Below are positions 1 to 57,310 of a stretch of 64,000 nucleotides of DNA, piece after piece; positions within the stretch are counted from its first letter, which is position 1; every line of letters starts with the position of its first letter. Location: contig NC_081153.1 of the NCBI RefSeq assembly GCF_958295425.1, positions 20,180,720 through 20,244,719 of the forward strand, in the 5' to 3' direction. The position numbers and the translations under genes are program-made. The notes under the pieces are model-generated. The model saw only the letters and a program-made list of their open reading frames with translations, made no database searches and was not told the origin of the DNA. Origin of the DNA: Solea solea. Its lineage: Eukaryota; Chordata; Actinopteri; Pleuronectiformes; Soleidae.

Positions 1-170
1 TTTGAGAGACAACAGTTGCTATGACTGGTCTTCTTCCCCTGCCTGTCCAAATCTAAAGCAGGACGATGGAGACATTTTAGTGCACAAAAGCCCCTTATTG
101 CACATTCCATGAACCTTTTCATACTGTATGCTGTGGTCCCCCTGTCCACTTTGGTCTGATTTCATGTTCA

Positions 171-176
171 AATAAA
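171..176 (+). terminator. Candidate poly(A) signal of a plus-strand gene ending at the window edge
   Basis: AATAAA followed by a T-rich stretch, in non-repetitive sequence that looks like the end of a 3' UTR. No coding sequence for it is visible in the window, so the gene is unidentified. Confidence 0.35.
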
Positions 177-190
177 ATGTTTTTTACAAG

Positions 191-1894
191 CTGTTAACAG
201 CACCTACAGATCTAGGCTTATTATTTACACACACAAAAAAAATCAATATTATTGTGCCTAATTTTTTGGGGATATTGCTAATTTAGTCTAAAAAGAGCAT
301 GCAGATCATGCACTAACTACTATATATTATAACAAATTAATTTCATCACGGATGCTGTTCTGCTGTGGAAAAAGCCCTGCAGGCCTTAATGAATGCCCCA
401 AATGATAACTACCTTAGGGAGGATTGGTGTGGTGATTTTCACAACATTATCCAGCTACTCTGTGCTCTCTGCTAACACTACAGTCTCTTACAGCAAAAAA
501 GGAAGTGAAAGTATGAAAAGTTTCCATTTCATTATGACCGCACAGGGGCAGATATCTGTGATTGTCTGTGTGTTCCCTGAATACACTTCACACACGCAAC
601 GGTAAAATGTGTAGAACATTTCTAAAGCCTTAATTTTACCCATTACAATACATGTGTTCAGGATTAGCAATTAATTGAGAGCTAGTTCTTTACTCTGAAA
701 CAAACAAGACAGATTTTATGGTTGATGTTCTGTGAAATAGTGTTGCAGAATAAAACCTCAGAAACACACATCATATACATGGAGATAAATGACCGTGTCA
801 ATATTGAGACAGAAAAGTTCTCTGCAAAGCAGTTGCAGAGAACTGAGTTAAAGCTCTTCAGGTGAAGAACTAACCAAATTTAATTCGGTAAACGAACTGC
901 AGTGTTGCAACAACACATTAATCACAAAAGCAGGGAAAAAGCAAACACAATCAAAGGTTAAATTTTTTACACATTAACTACATATGAACATACATGAATG
1001 AAGTCTGGGAATGAATAACAGTTTACAAATGTCACACTGGGGTTCAATGTGTGATTTAGTCATCTTTAGTTGTTTACTTGGTTGGGTTTGTTAATCATCA
1101 CCATTTACAGCGACATGTTACTACTTCAGATATCTGTGGTTAAATGTCTCATGTATAATTTTATTAAGATTTATTAAGATGAGATGTGTTCAAAAGCCTA
1201 TCCTACTAACTACAGCCTAAAATACAAAAGTTTGCTATAAAAATGGACCATTACAATTGGCGAATATAACAACAGTGGATATGGGTTTGAGTCTTGTTTT
1301 CAGAGTAGTTGCAGGTTAACCTTCTGAAGAAGCTAAATACAAGATTGGGGCAAAACATTGGATATTTTTTTAATTGAACTATGTGAGACAAACTAATTAA
1401 CTTATAGTAAATGCTGCTATTTCAGATACACGTAAATAATATTGATTACTGTTAAAATAAGATGGTCCTATTATAAGTTGCACAACAGGAACATTTGCAA
1501 ATAGTACATTTTATGTGAATAGTTTTAATAATAATAATAGATAGTGTAAGTTCTCTTCCTTCCATTAGAACATAGAATAGCTAGTATTTTTCATAGTATC
1601 TCGTGTAGAAATGCTCGATCGTGTTATATGAGTTATAGTGTAGTTAAGGCTACGATACCCCAGCTTGGATAAGGTTACAAGACGCCATTTAGTAATAACA
1701 CAATTGTAAATTATACGGTTATGTTCAAATGCAGCAGCGGCAGCAAACCATTATGAATCCCGACCAAACTGGTTGAAGCTGTCCATGATGCTACTCAAAG
1801 CACTAGCGTAAATGATACTCCTCACATTTAGCCCAAATTAACCAACTTTACAGACCACAGGCTACGCTACAAAATGAAACCGAGCAGCAGTTAC
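191..1894. other. Intergenic, no gene seen
   Basis: AT-rich sequence with scattered stops in all frames. I see no exon with a family match and no structured repeat. Confidence 0.6.
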
Positions 1895-2220
1895 CTTTAT
1901 TCCGTTCCCAGCAGACTTGACTAGCGTGGTTTTCACGAACAAATGAGTGGAGTAACCTTTGAGGCCAGGGTGCAGGCTGATAGTCTGCTCCACCTTCCTG
2001 GTTCAATACTGATCCTCGTTTCACCAACAACACCAACCAATAGGCGTTAGCCACCTAGCTACCGCAGGGCTCGGCAAACACAACGGACAGTCCCTTCACA
2101 GGAGACCATGCGTCCTTAGTATATCTAGTATATCAAGGGAAGGATGGTCTGTGTTTTTGAATCGTGCTAAACGTGTGTTTTTACACGGCGTACCTACTTA
2201 AAGGCAGCTCGCGGTAGATT
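1895..2220 (-). other. Candidate untranslated first exon of a minus-strand gene
   Basis: On the minus strand this stretch has several CpGs and ends in a plausible donor (AAAG|GTAACT, exon end 1895). No long coding frame with a family match is present, so it would be 5' untranslated. In mammals THRAP3 lies downstream of MAP7D1 in the same orientation, which would fit here, but nothing in the sequence confirms it. Confidence 0.25.
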
Positions 2221-3733
2221 AGCCCACGATGCTATCCATACGTGACCACTACGTCCAAATAACGCGAGATTTGGTGTGACGCGAGAGAAGGGTTTTGTTT
2301 CCGTTGTTATCTTGATATTAATTTTGCATCTTAATAATGATGTAGGTCTGATGTTTATTATTATTAGTAGTAGTAGTAGTATTAGTATTATTAATAAGAC
2401 CAAACATGCTCTTAAATTATGTCAAATTATTTTCTTTAACAAGCAAGTTTGTAGAACTGCAGAAGCAGTTTCAATTATAATTGTGTTACTTTTGTTTTCA
2501 TTTACACATCTGTCTTATTTTCAAGTGGGATAAGACATGCTTTTAAATTTTTCTAAGTTATTTAATTACCATATTCATATATTCATGTTTGTTTTGTGAA
2601 AACTTTTCAAAACATTGGTTTCTGTTTACTGGTATTGTCTTATGGAGTAGGGTGGAGACATCTATCAAGATCTTGTGTTTACACACCACACCAACTGTGA
2701 AATGCAAAATGTCTGTTTGTCCAGCCTCTCCTGGCAGATGTTTGAACCACACCCCAACACATTACTTTCACTTGACCTGTTAATTACAGGAACAAACAGG
2801 AACATACAGTATTTACTTTTACTAGTTAGGGTTTTTCATATTCTTTATTCAATGTGTGAATTGTATGTTCTCCTTTTTAGTCCTAATTCTTTTCTGTTGT
2901 ATTATGATTTGATGCTTATAATAAATTATCAAACATTCCAGTTCTAATTTAATTTAAGGGAATTTTGCATATGCAAAATAATTCAAGGTTTGCCTTCAAT
3001 TACCTGCATCGCTCTTGTACACTGTGTGTGCTGTTTAAATGTTATCATTATAAAGAAGATGTGTTCTATGTTTGTGATGATGCATTTGTTGCCAAGGCTG
3101 ATCCTCTGATCCCAAGTGCATCAAGTGGAGATGTATTTTTAACTGTGATCTGTGTGCAGCTGAGTCTTATATCACCCAGTCCTCAATCCCACACAAAAGA
3201 CCAGGTTTTTATTTTTACGACTCAGTTTGGCACACAGTGATCGAGGCACCGCTCATTGACCTTTAACAAACAGTTCATACTCACTGTCATTTCCCTTCGC
3301 GGCACAGGTGCTGGACACTTGGGTGTAGCCAGAGTTAAAATTAACACAGGCAAATCTTGTGGCCACATTGTGGAACCACACATGGATCTTTGTCTGTCAC
3401 TCATAGCTACGAGCTGTTCATGGTCTCAGTGGAGATTTGGATTCCAAGGGGCAGAAAACAACTGTGACCAGTGAGCTCATGAGATTAGAGTAAAAAAAAT
3501 GTGCATAAGGCTAAAGGGACTATAGGGTGTTTACTCAGTGCAACATGAACAGCGGAGTCTTTGTGTCATTGCCCAAAATAGAAACAAAATAGGGACGTTT
3601 ATTGTATAAAGTCAATGAAATACCAGATTTTATTTGACTAAAATATTCATCTTTGTATCACAACAGCATTGTAAATTAATTTGGCAGTAATGAGTAACAA
3701 AGATAGTTAGAGGAAATGTAATGGAATAAAAGT
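2221..3733. other. Intergenic, no gene seen
   Basis: AT-rich, with a short (TAG)n run near 2363-2400. Open frames here are short and unlike known proteins. Confidence 0.55.
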
Positions 3734-3888
3734 GGTGGGGGTGGAGTGGCTCAGTGGTTAAGACCGGTACCCTGTGTGCGAAAGACATCATGGTCGCAAT
3801 GGTTGCAAGTCCGACTCCACCCCTGGCTGATTGTACTCAATTCCATTGTAAGTCGCTTTGGATAAAAGCGTCTGCTAAATGACATGTA
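3734..3888 (+). mobile_element. tRNA-derived SINE, copy 1
   Basis: Head contains a tRNA A-box-like GTGGCTCAGTGGTTAAGACC and a B-box-like GGTTGCAAGTCCGACTCC. The tail reads GTAAGTCGCTTTGGATAAAA and then GCGTCTGCTAAATGAC, the widely shared 3' tail of fish SINEs. RNA polymerase III promoter parts are still recognisable. A second copy is at about 45740. Confidence 0.85.
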
Positions 3889-5059
3889 AAAAGTAAAATT
3901 TGCTAGAAATATAAATAACAAAGTAAAGTACAAATACATGAATTGTGTACTTGAGTACAGTAACAAAGTATTATGTATACTTTGTAACTTAAAGGTAATT
4001 CATGACACCTACACCTACAATGTCTAATTTCCCAGAGAAAATTGAGAACTCAGCAGTGCTCTGAAATATTTGTAAGGTATGGTGCAAAACAAAGCATGTA
4101 AACATGTATGTTGAATTGTTGCAAGTAAAAAGAAAACGGCTCACCTTGCACCAGAGAGTGAAAGTGCCACAGGAGGCTCAGATGTCTTTGCTTCCCCCTG
4201 CAGAAGAAAACTCACAATGAAAGGTGTTGAGAACGTGTACAGCCTCCTGAAACCAACTGTCTGACTGACAACCACTTGGTGAAATCACATCTGACTTATA
4301 AATAGGTCACTCTCTGGAGGCATTTTTAATAATGTTGTTTGAAGGAAGCCATGTGCAAGCTACAATGGACGTGTAGCTAGGCTGCACAACGGTGTCCTTG
4401 AAATCTATGACAATAATCCCATTTGTCATGTAAGGGATTGGCAGGGTTGAATCACTCACTACATGAATGTGTATTCTGTTTGATTTTAATTGCACAGATT
4501 TAAGGAGCGTCACCTACTGTATACACATAATTGGCCTCAGACAATTCAAAGAGACTCTGAAGCTTTAATTACTGATCCCACATGACTGTGGAATAAACCA
4601 AGTGATCAATATGGGATTAGCAATAGCAGCCTGAAAAAATAAAAGGACAATTTACTTTGGAGCATGTAATTAAACCTGAATGAGCCATGTTACGCATGTT
4701 AACATGTAACAACGTGCTTATGCAAATATCCTAAATGATGAGCAGGGGACCACAAATTTTGTAAACCACAAATCAAGCACCGACACCGAGGAGAATAGAA
4801 TTTCATTAGTGTTTATTTGGTCCCAAAGTTAAGTATTTTATCATAGTGAGAGGTGATAAATCAAAGGAACAACAATGTTAGTAAATACAGAAAGGGATAT
4901 CCATTTTCTCTACCACATTTCTTGGCAATTCAATGAAAAATTCAAACAAAAATGTCAACTTCATGATAGAAACCAAAGTAATGTGGATTTTTCAAATGAG
5001 GGCAATGAAATTTAATGGAAACGCATCCAATTGTTGAGATATTTTAGTCTGGACCAAAG
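3889..5059. other. Intergenic, no gene seen
   Basis: AT-rich sequence with no convincing exon or repeat structure. Confidence 0.5.
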
Positions 5060-5262
5060 TGGTGGACCAATTGAACATTGCTCTTCAGTCACAGCTCTGT
5101 CATCTGTCAACGGAGTACCCCAAGGTTCTATGCTTGATCCACTCTCATTTAACAATATTTTAACATTTGCTAACAGTACAATAACTTATATTATTATTTT
5201 TATGCAGATGACATCATTTCTCATGCACATTACTCCTTTTCCAAGTCAAATCATGTTAAAAC
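5060..5262 (+). pseudogene. Decayed reverse-transcriptase fragment of a non-LTR retrotransposon
   Basis: A frame from 5031 reads VNGVPQGSMLDPLSF, the conserved GVPQGS-x-L-x-PLLF block before the RT active site. The active-site motif F-Tyr-Ala-Asp-Asp is present at 5198-5212 in another frame, so at least one frameshift separates them. About 200 bases are recognisable. CR1/L2/Rex-like clades share these motifs, so the family is not resolved. Confidence 0.75.
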
Positions 5263-7414
5263 TATACAGTGCATCTAACAATTATTCAGACATCCTTGGG
5301 AAAGTTACCAGTGTTCATGTGATTTTATTTATTAATGTATTTAACCTTAAATACCTAATATTTAGGGTTAAATAAATATAAGAATAATAAATATTCTTCA
5401 ATTTAGAACCACTCTTGTTATATGAGTAAATGACAAATACTTGATGAAAACTTGATATAAACTACCACATTCATGCGGGCATCTGAAGTAGAGTCTGGTG
5501 AAACCTGACCTGCACTCTCATGTAAATGTTTACTGATGAGGCAGTTATCAAACAATACATCTAACAATAGATTACAATAGTGTAGTGCAGCTCATAAAGG
5601 ACAGTCATTATATTATATATATATTATTGACTGAAGGAGGGAGACTCTTTGTATGAAGCGCTCCATTGTGCAGTGAGTGAGTTTTCTATTTATAAAATCA
5701 CCATCCAAACCAGCGCAAATAGACATAAACAACATGTCCAGAATCACATCACTGTGCCAAATGGCAGGTTGGCCACAGTGAAACAAGGAGGTGTGTATTT
5801 TATTTGACATCTGATACGTTCACGACCCTGTGGCAGATGCACTGTGGCCGAAGCCCATTGGCCACTGTAGACACAAGAGCTCTGTTTGAGGATGAAGTAA
5901 CCTGGAGCTGAGGGGAAAACAAGAGTGACCACAAGGCTGCTGTTATTTGATGGCTGGAAGTCTGGAAGTGCATTATAGCAAGTGGAACCAAAGTCCCACA
6001 CACACACACACCTTTGATCCTTTGGCTGGTTGACATCTCTGAGCTGTGAACTCAGTTCTCTCAGTTGTATGACTCAAAAAGCACAGTCAGACAAACAGAC
6101 CGATACAGAAAAGTGGGAGAATCTGTGAGATTTGCATTATTTACACTGATATGTTTCTTTTGGTGGCCCAAATTGCCCCAATTATCCCAATATGGGTCTA
6201 AAATGCTATAACTTCACATACAATAAAAACTCCCCTGTTCAGAATCGCATACTCCCAATGACCACACAGCATTGTTCAATTTTATTGTATTTTATTCTAT
6301 TTTTATGCTTGCATTTGTATGTAAGGTGAACTTACGTGTCAAGAAAGGCGCAAAACATAAAATGTACTATTATTATGATGTTGAATTGGTTTGAACTGTT
6401 TTATCAACATCCTGTGTGGCATATTTCCTCCATTTTAAAATATAGATATTTGGATTACATTAACATTTCTTCTTCTAAATCTTACTTACAGTTAAGATGT
6501 AGAATACATACATGTATGTATATTTGTACATACATGAACAAATAAATTATGGTACAAAAATATACAGTATATATTGTCTTGTGTATATTTAATAGAAAAT
6601 AATGACAGTATCTACATCTTGAAGAACAGATCTCATGCAGCCAAAGTGAAGCTGGTGAGATTTCCGAGAGTGTGGGAGGAACTTTCTCATGGCCTTACTT
6701 TGTTTCCTGCAACACAGCAACAACAAACACAAACACATAATATATGAAAGATTAAATGTGTCAGAACACTGATGTGATAAAGTTAAGTTAGAGGTTACAT
6801 GCGGACTTTAACGTAAATAAGATTAATTTTAGTCGTCATGGTCCAAATTCACCACATACAGTACCTCCAGTAAAAAGCATGCATCCCCTGTCAGTGTAAG
6901 TGCTGCGACCCAGTTAAGATACATTAAATGAGTAGTTGTCATATTTAATATATATGCACCACAAATGTTGTGTCATCATTATACCTCTGGTTATAGGGAG
7001 TGAAAATGGTTGAATTCAAAATGTGTATCTCATTCCTGTGTGTTTCAATGCTGTGCTGCCCCCTTCTGGATGTGAGTGGTAACACTGCAATGGAAATGAC
7101 CTCTTCTGTATGTACAGTGATATTAGTTCTTGGCGATAGTAACTAGTTTCCTTACCTGGTTGACAAAGTATAATATTTGTGTTTGAAATGTAGAAGAGTA
7201 AACGTCAGAGTGAAAATGTTGAATTACAAATACTGTGGATCTGTTTCTGTGCATTATATTTACTAAAAAGTGAACCCTTAGAACACAGAGCATTGTGAAC
7301 ACTAAGGTTTAATATACAGTACACGGATATTTACTAAATAAAAGACTGCATCAGCATATTCAGTGTTCCATATGTGATGTCTTGACTTAAATGAGCGCAC
7401 ACAGAGAGACACGT
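5263..7414. other. Intergenic between RT fragment and MAP7D1 3' end
   Basis: AT-rich with a few short AT and CA runs (about 5613-5625, 5998-6011). No exon with family similarity on either strand. Confidence 0.5.
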
Positions 7415-8096
7415 GTCCCTTTCATAAAGCTTTATTTCACAGATCTCCTGCGACAGGAGGCTGAGGCAGCCAGGCTCACTATACATTTACATGTACATAC
7501 GCTGTCCTGTGGCCAGTCCTTACAATGCTCCCCCATGTTAAATAACTCAGTAATTCAAGACTAAAACAACAAACACGCACACACACGCACAAACATCTTT
7601 TTCAACGTAAGATAACAATAACAATATCATAACGACAGTAATAATAACAGCCATTGTCGAATATTATGTATTTCCAGGGTCTGATGCTGTATTCTCTTTC
7701 TTCTATTGTTTTTAAATGTGTTACACTGTCAGTCGTCTTTAAGGTGCACCATAAAATCTGTGACTGTTTTAATAAAACCCGACAAATGCTGCACCAGAAC
7801 ACACGGTAAAAGACAGATAATACTTGTTTTTGCTTTTTATATATATATATATATTTATATATACTGTGTTTGTTTCAGATGAGCTCTTTATTTCTTTCTT
7901 TCTCTCTCTCCGTGGGCAGTTTGACTCCTCCTCATTGTTCTCCGCTGCAGATACTGTCGAGGTGAATTCAGCGCAGTTCATTGTTTGTTTGGCACACTGT
8001 TTCTGTAAGCCGCTGTGGTGTGGCATGAAATCTCATAGCTCGAGCAGAGACATAAGGCGCGTGTCTCTGTCTCTGTCTCTGTCTCTGCGTGGAAAC
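7415..8096 (-). other. map7d1: MAP7D1 3' untranslated region
   Basis: Sequence from the stop codon to just past the poly(A) signal. It includes a short (TCTCTG)n tract right after the stop and an AT-repeat with pyrimidine runs around 7840-7910. The exact cleavage site is inferred. Confidence 0.7.
7431..7436 (-). terminator. Poly(A) signal of MAP7D1
   Basis: TTTATT on the plus strand, AATAAA on the minus strand, about 660 bases downstream of the MAP7D1 stop codon with no other coding sequence between. It is the best candidate on this strand for the transcript end. Confidence 0.65.
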
Positions 8097-52608
<44,512 letters not shown>

Positions 52609-53000
52609 TCAGGCGGATCTCAGTCCTTTTCCAGTTGCTGTCATTCCTCAGAGAGACGCTCGAGTACAGGAGATGAAACTCCCGGTACAGATCGACCAAA
52701 CACGCCCTTTGTAAATCCAACCGAGAGGAGAAAAGTCACCCCCCAAAAAACAAAATCAGTGTGGGTATAACACCGGGGTCCGACAGGAAACACAGAGTGG
52801 GGATGTTTGATATGTTGAAATACAGTGAAGTGATGTCACCGGAGCAGAAAAACCAGAGACTCGGTCCAATCCAGAGGGTCCACAGGTCTTCAGTGGAAAA
52901 CTGTACAGTGGCAGAATAAAAAAAAAACGCCTCAGCCGCTGAGACTCAGTGAGTTCTGCCTGCCACGGTCAAGTTACACAGTACAGGAGCACACACGTTT
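52609..53000 (-). promoter_or_regulatory. Probable MAP7D1 5' UTR and promoter region
   Basis: Lies directly upstream of the exon 1 ATG and is richer in G+C and CpG than its surroundings. I cannot place the transcription start or any specific factor site. The call is by position only. Confidence 0.35.
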
Positions 53001-53441
53001 CCGGTTAGTGGTTTCAAAATATACTTTAAAAAAAAGTAACTTTATTTCCTTTCAAAAATCAGTGCTTTTTATTGTTTCCTTCTGCGCCGTTTCTCTTATT
53101 CCTTAAACCATACAGAATGGACGATTAAAGCTTATCTTGTTAACTTGTGTACTTTATTGCACATTCAGCCTTCACATTACATTCAGCTCTAGCCAGCCAC
53201 ATTCCTTCACTCTTGGTGTCACACTCTAAAACGCTCCCCGGAACAACATCAACTAGGAACAACAATTCTATTGTTACATTTACCACTAAATGTACTGTTA
53301 TTTTAACTACTTACCTACGTAATGTCGCTTCTTGTCGTACCATTGCCTCATGTCACGTTTTCAATTTGTCATGAGTAACAGAACAAAACCTATTTAAATA
53401 AATTTTTATGGGGTAGTTTATGTAGTATAGTTGTTCTTTTC

Positions 53442-53550
53442 ATTAAGATAAGATAAGATAAGATAGTCCTTTATTTGTCCCGCAGTGAGGCAATTTAGAT
53501 TGTTACAGCAGCAAAGACAGTAAAGATAAAGATAATAGATAATAAACGTG
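53442..53550. repeat. Retroelement-tail-like repeat with (AAGAT)n
   Basis: AAGATAAGATAAGATAAGAT followed by AGTCCTTTATTTGTCCCGCA and GAGGCAATTTAGATTGTTAC. The TTTAT...GTCCC...CAATTT form is common at the ends of fish non-LTR elements. Confidence 0.6.
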
Positions 53551-54234
53551 CATTACCAAAAAAAATTACATTATGAAAAATATTAACTCTTAGACTATAA
53601 AAAATGACATTGAAACTGACATTTTTATAACTGAACTGAACGGCTATATTCATTGGAGGTGCATATATCTATCCATTCATCTATGTGAAAAACAAAAACA
53701 TATTACCAAAAACGGCTAGTTATTATTCTCCCTAACAATACAAGTAATATATCATATATTTGTATACCACTCACAAACTATTTTAAAACATAGACATAGA
53801 ACATATAACATGTTAATATCATGCAACTTGGTTAGGTTGTAAAAATATTATATCAACAAACAACTGTAAGAAGGATTTACAGCTCGCCCACCTTCGTCGC
53901 ACAACCATATTTTATTCTGAAGGCAGATAAGCTTCACTTCCGTTTGTTGTCCCGTTAACTTGACGTCGCCAACCGCTGCAAAAGAGCCGCATGCCGGACA
54001 ACAGGACTATACCAAGTGATACAGAAAAGAAAGAATCCATTTAGCCGGTAAACAACAGACTAAACGATCAACCAAATACGTGCCGATCACTTCGAACAAT
54101 ATGTGAAGTTTTTATGCGCAGTTTCACCCCCGTTGTTGGTTTAAACCGCAGTAACAGAACAGAAGTTAGTTTTACATTTAACGGCCGGACCCCGTGAATG
54201 GTTTGTTCTATCAGATGATTTCCAGCAGCTGAAA

Positions 54235-54257
54235 ATGACCCTACTGTCTAAGGAGAG
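54235..54257 (+). other. Candidate first coding exon of an unknown plus-strand gene
   Basis: In a CpG-containing stretch (about 53900-54260), an ATG opens MTLLSKER and is followed at once by a good donor (GAG|GTGAGC). I do not recognise the N-terminus and find no matching second exon before STPG1. It may be a real divergent gene with distant exons, a non-coding transcript, or chance. Confidence 0.25.
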
Positions 54258-55934
54258 GTGAGCTGTTATTAAACACACTGTCTGTGTATTTACTGCGGGT
54301 TTATTATCACTTTATACAGAGAAAACACCCTCAAAAATGTAAATGTTGTGGGAAGGAGTGAAATACATTTACTTTTCACATTTTAATATCATACTGCATT
54401 TCAAAATGTGTACTTTTTGCTCCACTCTTATTATTTTTCACCCTATTTAGTGACCTTTAGTTACTAACTTTAAATTCAAATAGAACACTTTGCATACAAT
54501 ACATACTGTGTAAAAAAGCTATTTTAAAATATGTGGCTTTGAAAAACCAACTGTAAACAGCCCATACAAGTAAATAGAGATGATAAGAGGCTTTTAAACA
54601 TACACACAGACACATTACAGGTTAAATTAAATCACAAACATATGCATTCAAAGTTATAAAAACATCACATAGAGGATATGACGTACACATTAGGTGGGAT
54701 TTAGTGAGGAATTAGATAGTTAGTAGATAGTTGTGTACAGCGTCTGGTGGGTTTGTGGAGGCCTTTTTGATTATTGATCAAAATACATATTTTGTGTTTT
54801 TACAAAATCTGAGGACCCAAAATTCAGTTCGCAAACTAACAACAACAAAAAGAGAAAATAAAAACTCAAAGCGAATAATATTTTTGAACAAAGGAAGTAG
54901 AGACTCATGGTACACATGAAACAGTGACCAGAAGCACAGAGACTAAATACACTGGTGAGACAGGCACAATTCAGACAATTCAAGGGGAAGACAGACAGGA
55001 CAGGAAGTAAACTATGACAAGGTACACAAGGAGAAGTAGAAAATAAAACAGGAAACAATGAACAACGAACTAAAAAACCTAAGTTTAAAGAAAACAGAAC
55101 AACAACTGTTTTTTGTTAATATTACCAAAGGAGAATTTCAAAGAATTCTAATAAGAGATGATCAAAAACAGCCCAACTTGGTTTATATAAATAAATAAAT
55201 AAACCTCACATGGAAAAGATGAATTGTTCTACAGTTATAAAGTGGAAATTAAATTGTTGTCGTTGTTTTCTACAATGGCTTATTTTTCCTCTATTGTTAT
55301 TCTATGAGCACAAAAACAAATGCTGCACGCTAGATGCTTAAACCACATTTCTCATGAATAAAAAAGTGAGAGGGCAGTATCTGCCTGTGCTGCTCTAAGT
55401 ATTGACGATGACAAGCTGATAAATTATTGATACGACACTCCTGTCACTGTGGGAGGCAGAGGAGGCCAGGGGCAGATTTACTGCCCAAGCTAATGTGATA
55501 GAAAGTGAAACAGAAGAAGGGCAAGAAGAAAAGCATAAGTTATTCGTCTTGTCCTTAGATGAACATACACATTGTTGTCCTAAGACAGGACTTTGTTAGT
55601 ATCGTTGTCCATTTGACTATTTTTCTTCATGTGTGTGTTTTATTCTACATATAAATGAGCTCGTCATCTGTTTTCTTTAGAATCGGTAGAACTTAAATGA
55701 GGTTTTAATCGACATCAGGACTCAGCACTTGGTTTGAGACTTAATCATGCATATTATTCTCTTTTTATTACATTTCACAGATAAAGTATTATTCTATTTT
55801 TATAATCTCAAGTCAATATGTTTCTATGTGAAAAAGCATTCTACCTATTATTTATTACCTTTAAATTTGGGACTACTAAAGGTCTATCTACAGAAGAATC
55901 TACAGTGTACTAGTTCAAATAATTGGCATGTAGA

Positions 55935-56006
55935 CTAGCAGTGCCAGGAATTGAACCCACAACCTTCAAGATAGATGATTTGCTCTACCACTGAGCTACC
56001 TTCGCC
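55935..56006 (-). mobile_element. tRNA-like sequence (SINE remnant or tRNA pseudogene)
   Basis: On the minus strand GGTAGCTCAGTGGTAGAGCA (D-arm and A box) is followed by GGTTGTGGGTTCAATTCCTG (T-arm and B box). The acceptor stem ends GGCGAAG and GGCACTGC do not pair and the anticodon stem is poor, so it is not a functional tRNA gene. Confidence 0.75.
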
Positions 56007-56884
56007 TTATGATTGAGAAGTCCTCATTACTTTCTTTAAATGTGGTTCATGGAGGCTAAACATAGACACTGAGGCAAAATAGAAAATACTGGCAATAATA
56101 CACTGGTCACTCTGCTACACAAGAGGAAAGAGAGGCAGGAGAAGCAGCTCCATCTGTGAACCAGAGATCGCATCTGTTCTCGGGTCGGAAGTCTCTGTTC
56201 AAAATGACATGTTAATGCAGTAACGGGGATGTGGAAATGCAAGGGCAGCTAATGCAGCCAGTAAGACAGAGAGCGTTCAATAAACCCTGCATGTCATGTT
56301 CACTGGCATCATCACAAACTCTGCATTTCTGTTTCTTATCCTTCTACAGATATAAGACAACTGTACACTGCAACTCTCAGTCATGTGTGATAAAACATAA
56401 CGCGTTGACGTGTGCTTTCAAGGCTATAACCTCAAATTAACGACCTCGTTTATCAGAGCACATGTTGATCAGTGAATAGAGTCTTTGTTTGCACGAGCTG
56501 CTGATGGTTTCTCAGGCACAGATGCTTGTGAAAATCAGATAAACAGACCACAGCGACGTTCAACTGAGCCTTCTTCAGGTTCCTAATCGCTGCACTGAAA
56601 ATATGATGGACCAACCGAAAATGAAATTCATTCATTTTTGTCTCAAGGATGCCTTAAATACTCCATGTGTCTTTAGACGACTCTTATGAATTGCAGCAGA
56701 ACAAATTCTGCCTTAAGTCCACTGATGCATTGCTTAGCAACAGACAGTCGAGCTGATTAGCTCTTCACTTAAATGCAGGCAGCATCACATCAGCAATCGA
56801 GTATTACTCATTGGCTCCTGAAGTGCTCCTGTCCTGACAGTGAGGAGTGAAATTCTTCAATAAAAAGGAATGTTCAGTTGTAAA

Positions 56885-57310
56885 AAAAACAGCCACTATA
56901 AGCCATGCCTGTTAAGTCTATGATCACTTTATCTTGCTCTTCTGTCTGGAGACTGAAGTTTGTAAGTTCCTGCACCAAAGTCCATAGAGAAAATCAGCGT
57001 TTTTAGCTCACAGGGACACAGGAGCTGCCGCTCTACTGCTGCCACGTTTGGTAAGTTTGCGTCACTTCGATAGATCAGAGCGAAGGATTTCAAACACTTA
57101 AGTCACAAAATAACACGCTTGAACTTAATAATTAAAAGCAGCAGTGGGTGGACAACTCGTGTGTGTCATGATGTAAAATTGCTGTTTTTCTGTATGGAGT
57201 TTGGTGCAGGGAGAGAATAGAGTCAAAAAGCAACTCAAACTTCAGTTTCCAGTCAAACGGCAAGATAGAGTGGATATCTTAGACCTCAGCAGGCATGGAT
57301 TTTATATGGT
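56885..57310. mobile_element. Fold-back (long inverted repeat) element
   Basis: The two halves are inverted copies of each other. Left-arm motifs AGCCATGCCTG, TATCTTGC, GACTGAAGTTTG and CCTGCACCAAAGTCCATAGA occur in the same order in the reverse complement of the right arm (for example CCTGCACCAAACTCCATACA). Arms are about 165-175 bases with a loop near 57060-57130. It resembles non-autonomous palindromic transposons; no target duplication is resolved. Confidence 0.8.

Noticed and set aside
2965..3240. 91-residue plus-strand open frame in the intergenic region
   Set aside because: No recognisable motif, splice context or family similarity; consistent with chance.
55935..56006. Functional tRNA gene
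   Set aside because: The acceptor and anticodon stems do not pair, although the A and B boxes are recognisable.
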